Of a DNA stretch of 5,606 nucleotides, positions 5,536-5,606 are shown piece after piece. Both the position numbers and the translations under genes were made by a program. Source of the DNA: an uncultured Prevotellaceae bacterium (lineage in GTDB: Bacteria; Bacteroidota; Bacteroidia; Bacteroidales; Bacteroidaceae); contig CAMKTM010000160.1 of assembly GCA_946415695.1 (NCBI GenBank), positions 1-5,606 of the forward strand, read 5' to 3'. The notes under the pieces are model-generated. The model was not told the origin of the DNA. It ran no database searches and saw only the letters and a program-made list of their open reading frames with translations. Positions within the stretch are counted from its first letter, which is position 1. Every line of letters starts with the position of its first letter.

Positions 5536-5606
5536 CAATTATTTAATGAATAAAAGAATGAAAGAGTTATATAATTAAGTTTTTTTAAAAAATGGGTGCT
5601 TTTCGT

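Overview
The window is dominated by one very large gene on the minus strand (positions 296-5440, 1714 codons). It encodes a secreted, multimodular, apparently non-enzymatic protein. The likely source is a member of the Bacteroidales, Prevotella-like or a related gut or rumen lineage. This rests on four things: a Bacteroidetes-type -7 promoter motif (TAnnTTTG), an A/T-rich leader without a Shine-Dalgarno sequence, the GLUG/beta-helix repeat style with its 'YWQxLGxDEYP' and 'HxFxxGxCxxC' linkers, and a C-terminal dockerin-like domain. The genus is inferred from style, not proven.

Layout, left to right. Positions 1-215 are intergenic. They hold an A/G-rich tract, a small GC hairpin flanked by direct repeats and a 10-codon open frame, but no convincing gene. 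Positions 211-255 form a strong rho-independent terminator for the minus-strand gene. Positions 296-5440 are the large gene. Positions 5441-5606 are its AT-rich 5' leader and promoter region.

Protein layout, N to C: type I signal peptide (1-22); two tandem copies of a roughly 300-residue beta-helix/GLUG unit (about 48-345 and 389-670), with a short His/Cys motif before, between and after them (about 25-38, 366-386, 688-702); two tandem copies of a 'jelly-roll-like beta-sandwich plus helical bundle' pair (about 706-1045 and 1052-1398); two divergent C-terminal beta modules reminiscent of SusE/SusF-type domains (about 1403-1518 and 1524-1658); and a two-repeat dockerin-like calcium-binding domain at the very end (1660-1714). 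Nearly every module type occurs in tandem pairs.

The best overall reading is an exported, probably surface-associated or extracellular glycan- or protein-binding protein that is transcribed alone from its own promoter and ends at its own terminator. I recognise no catalytic domain, and no multi-gene system is visible. The long open frames on the plus strand are antisense shadows of this gene.
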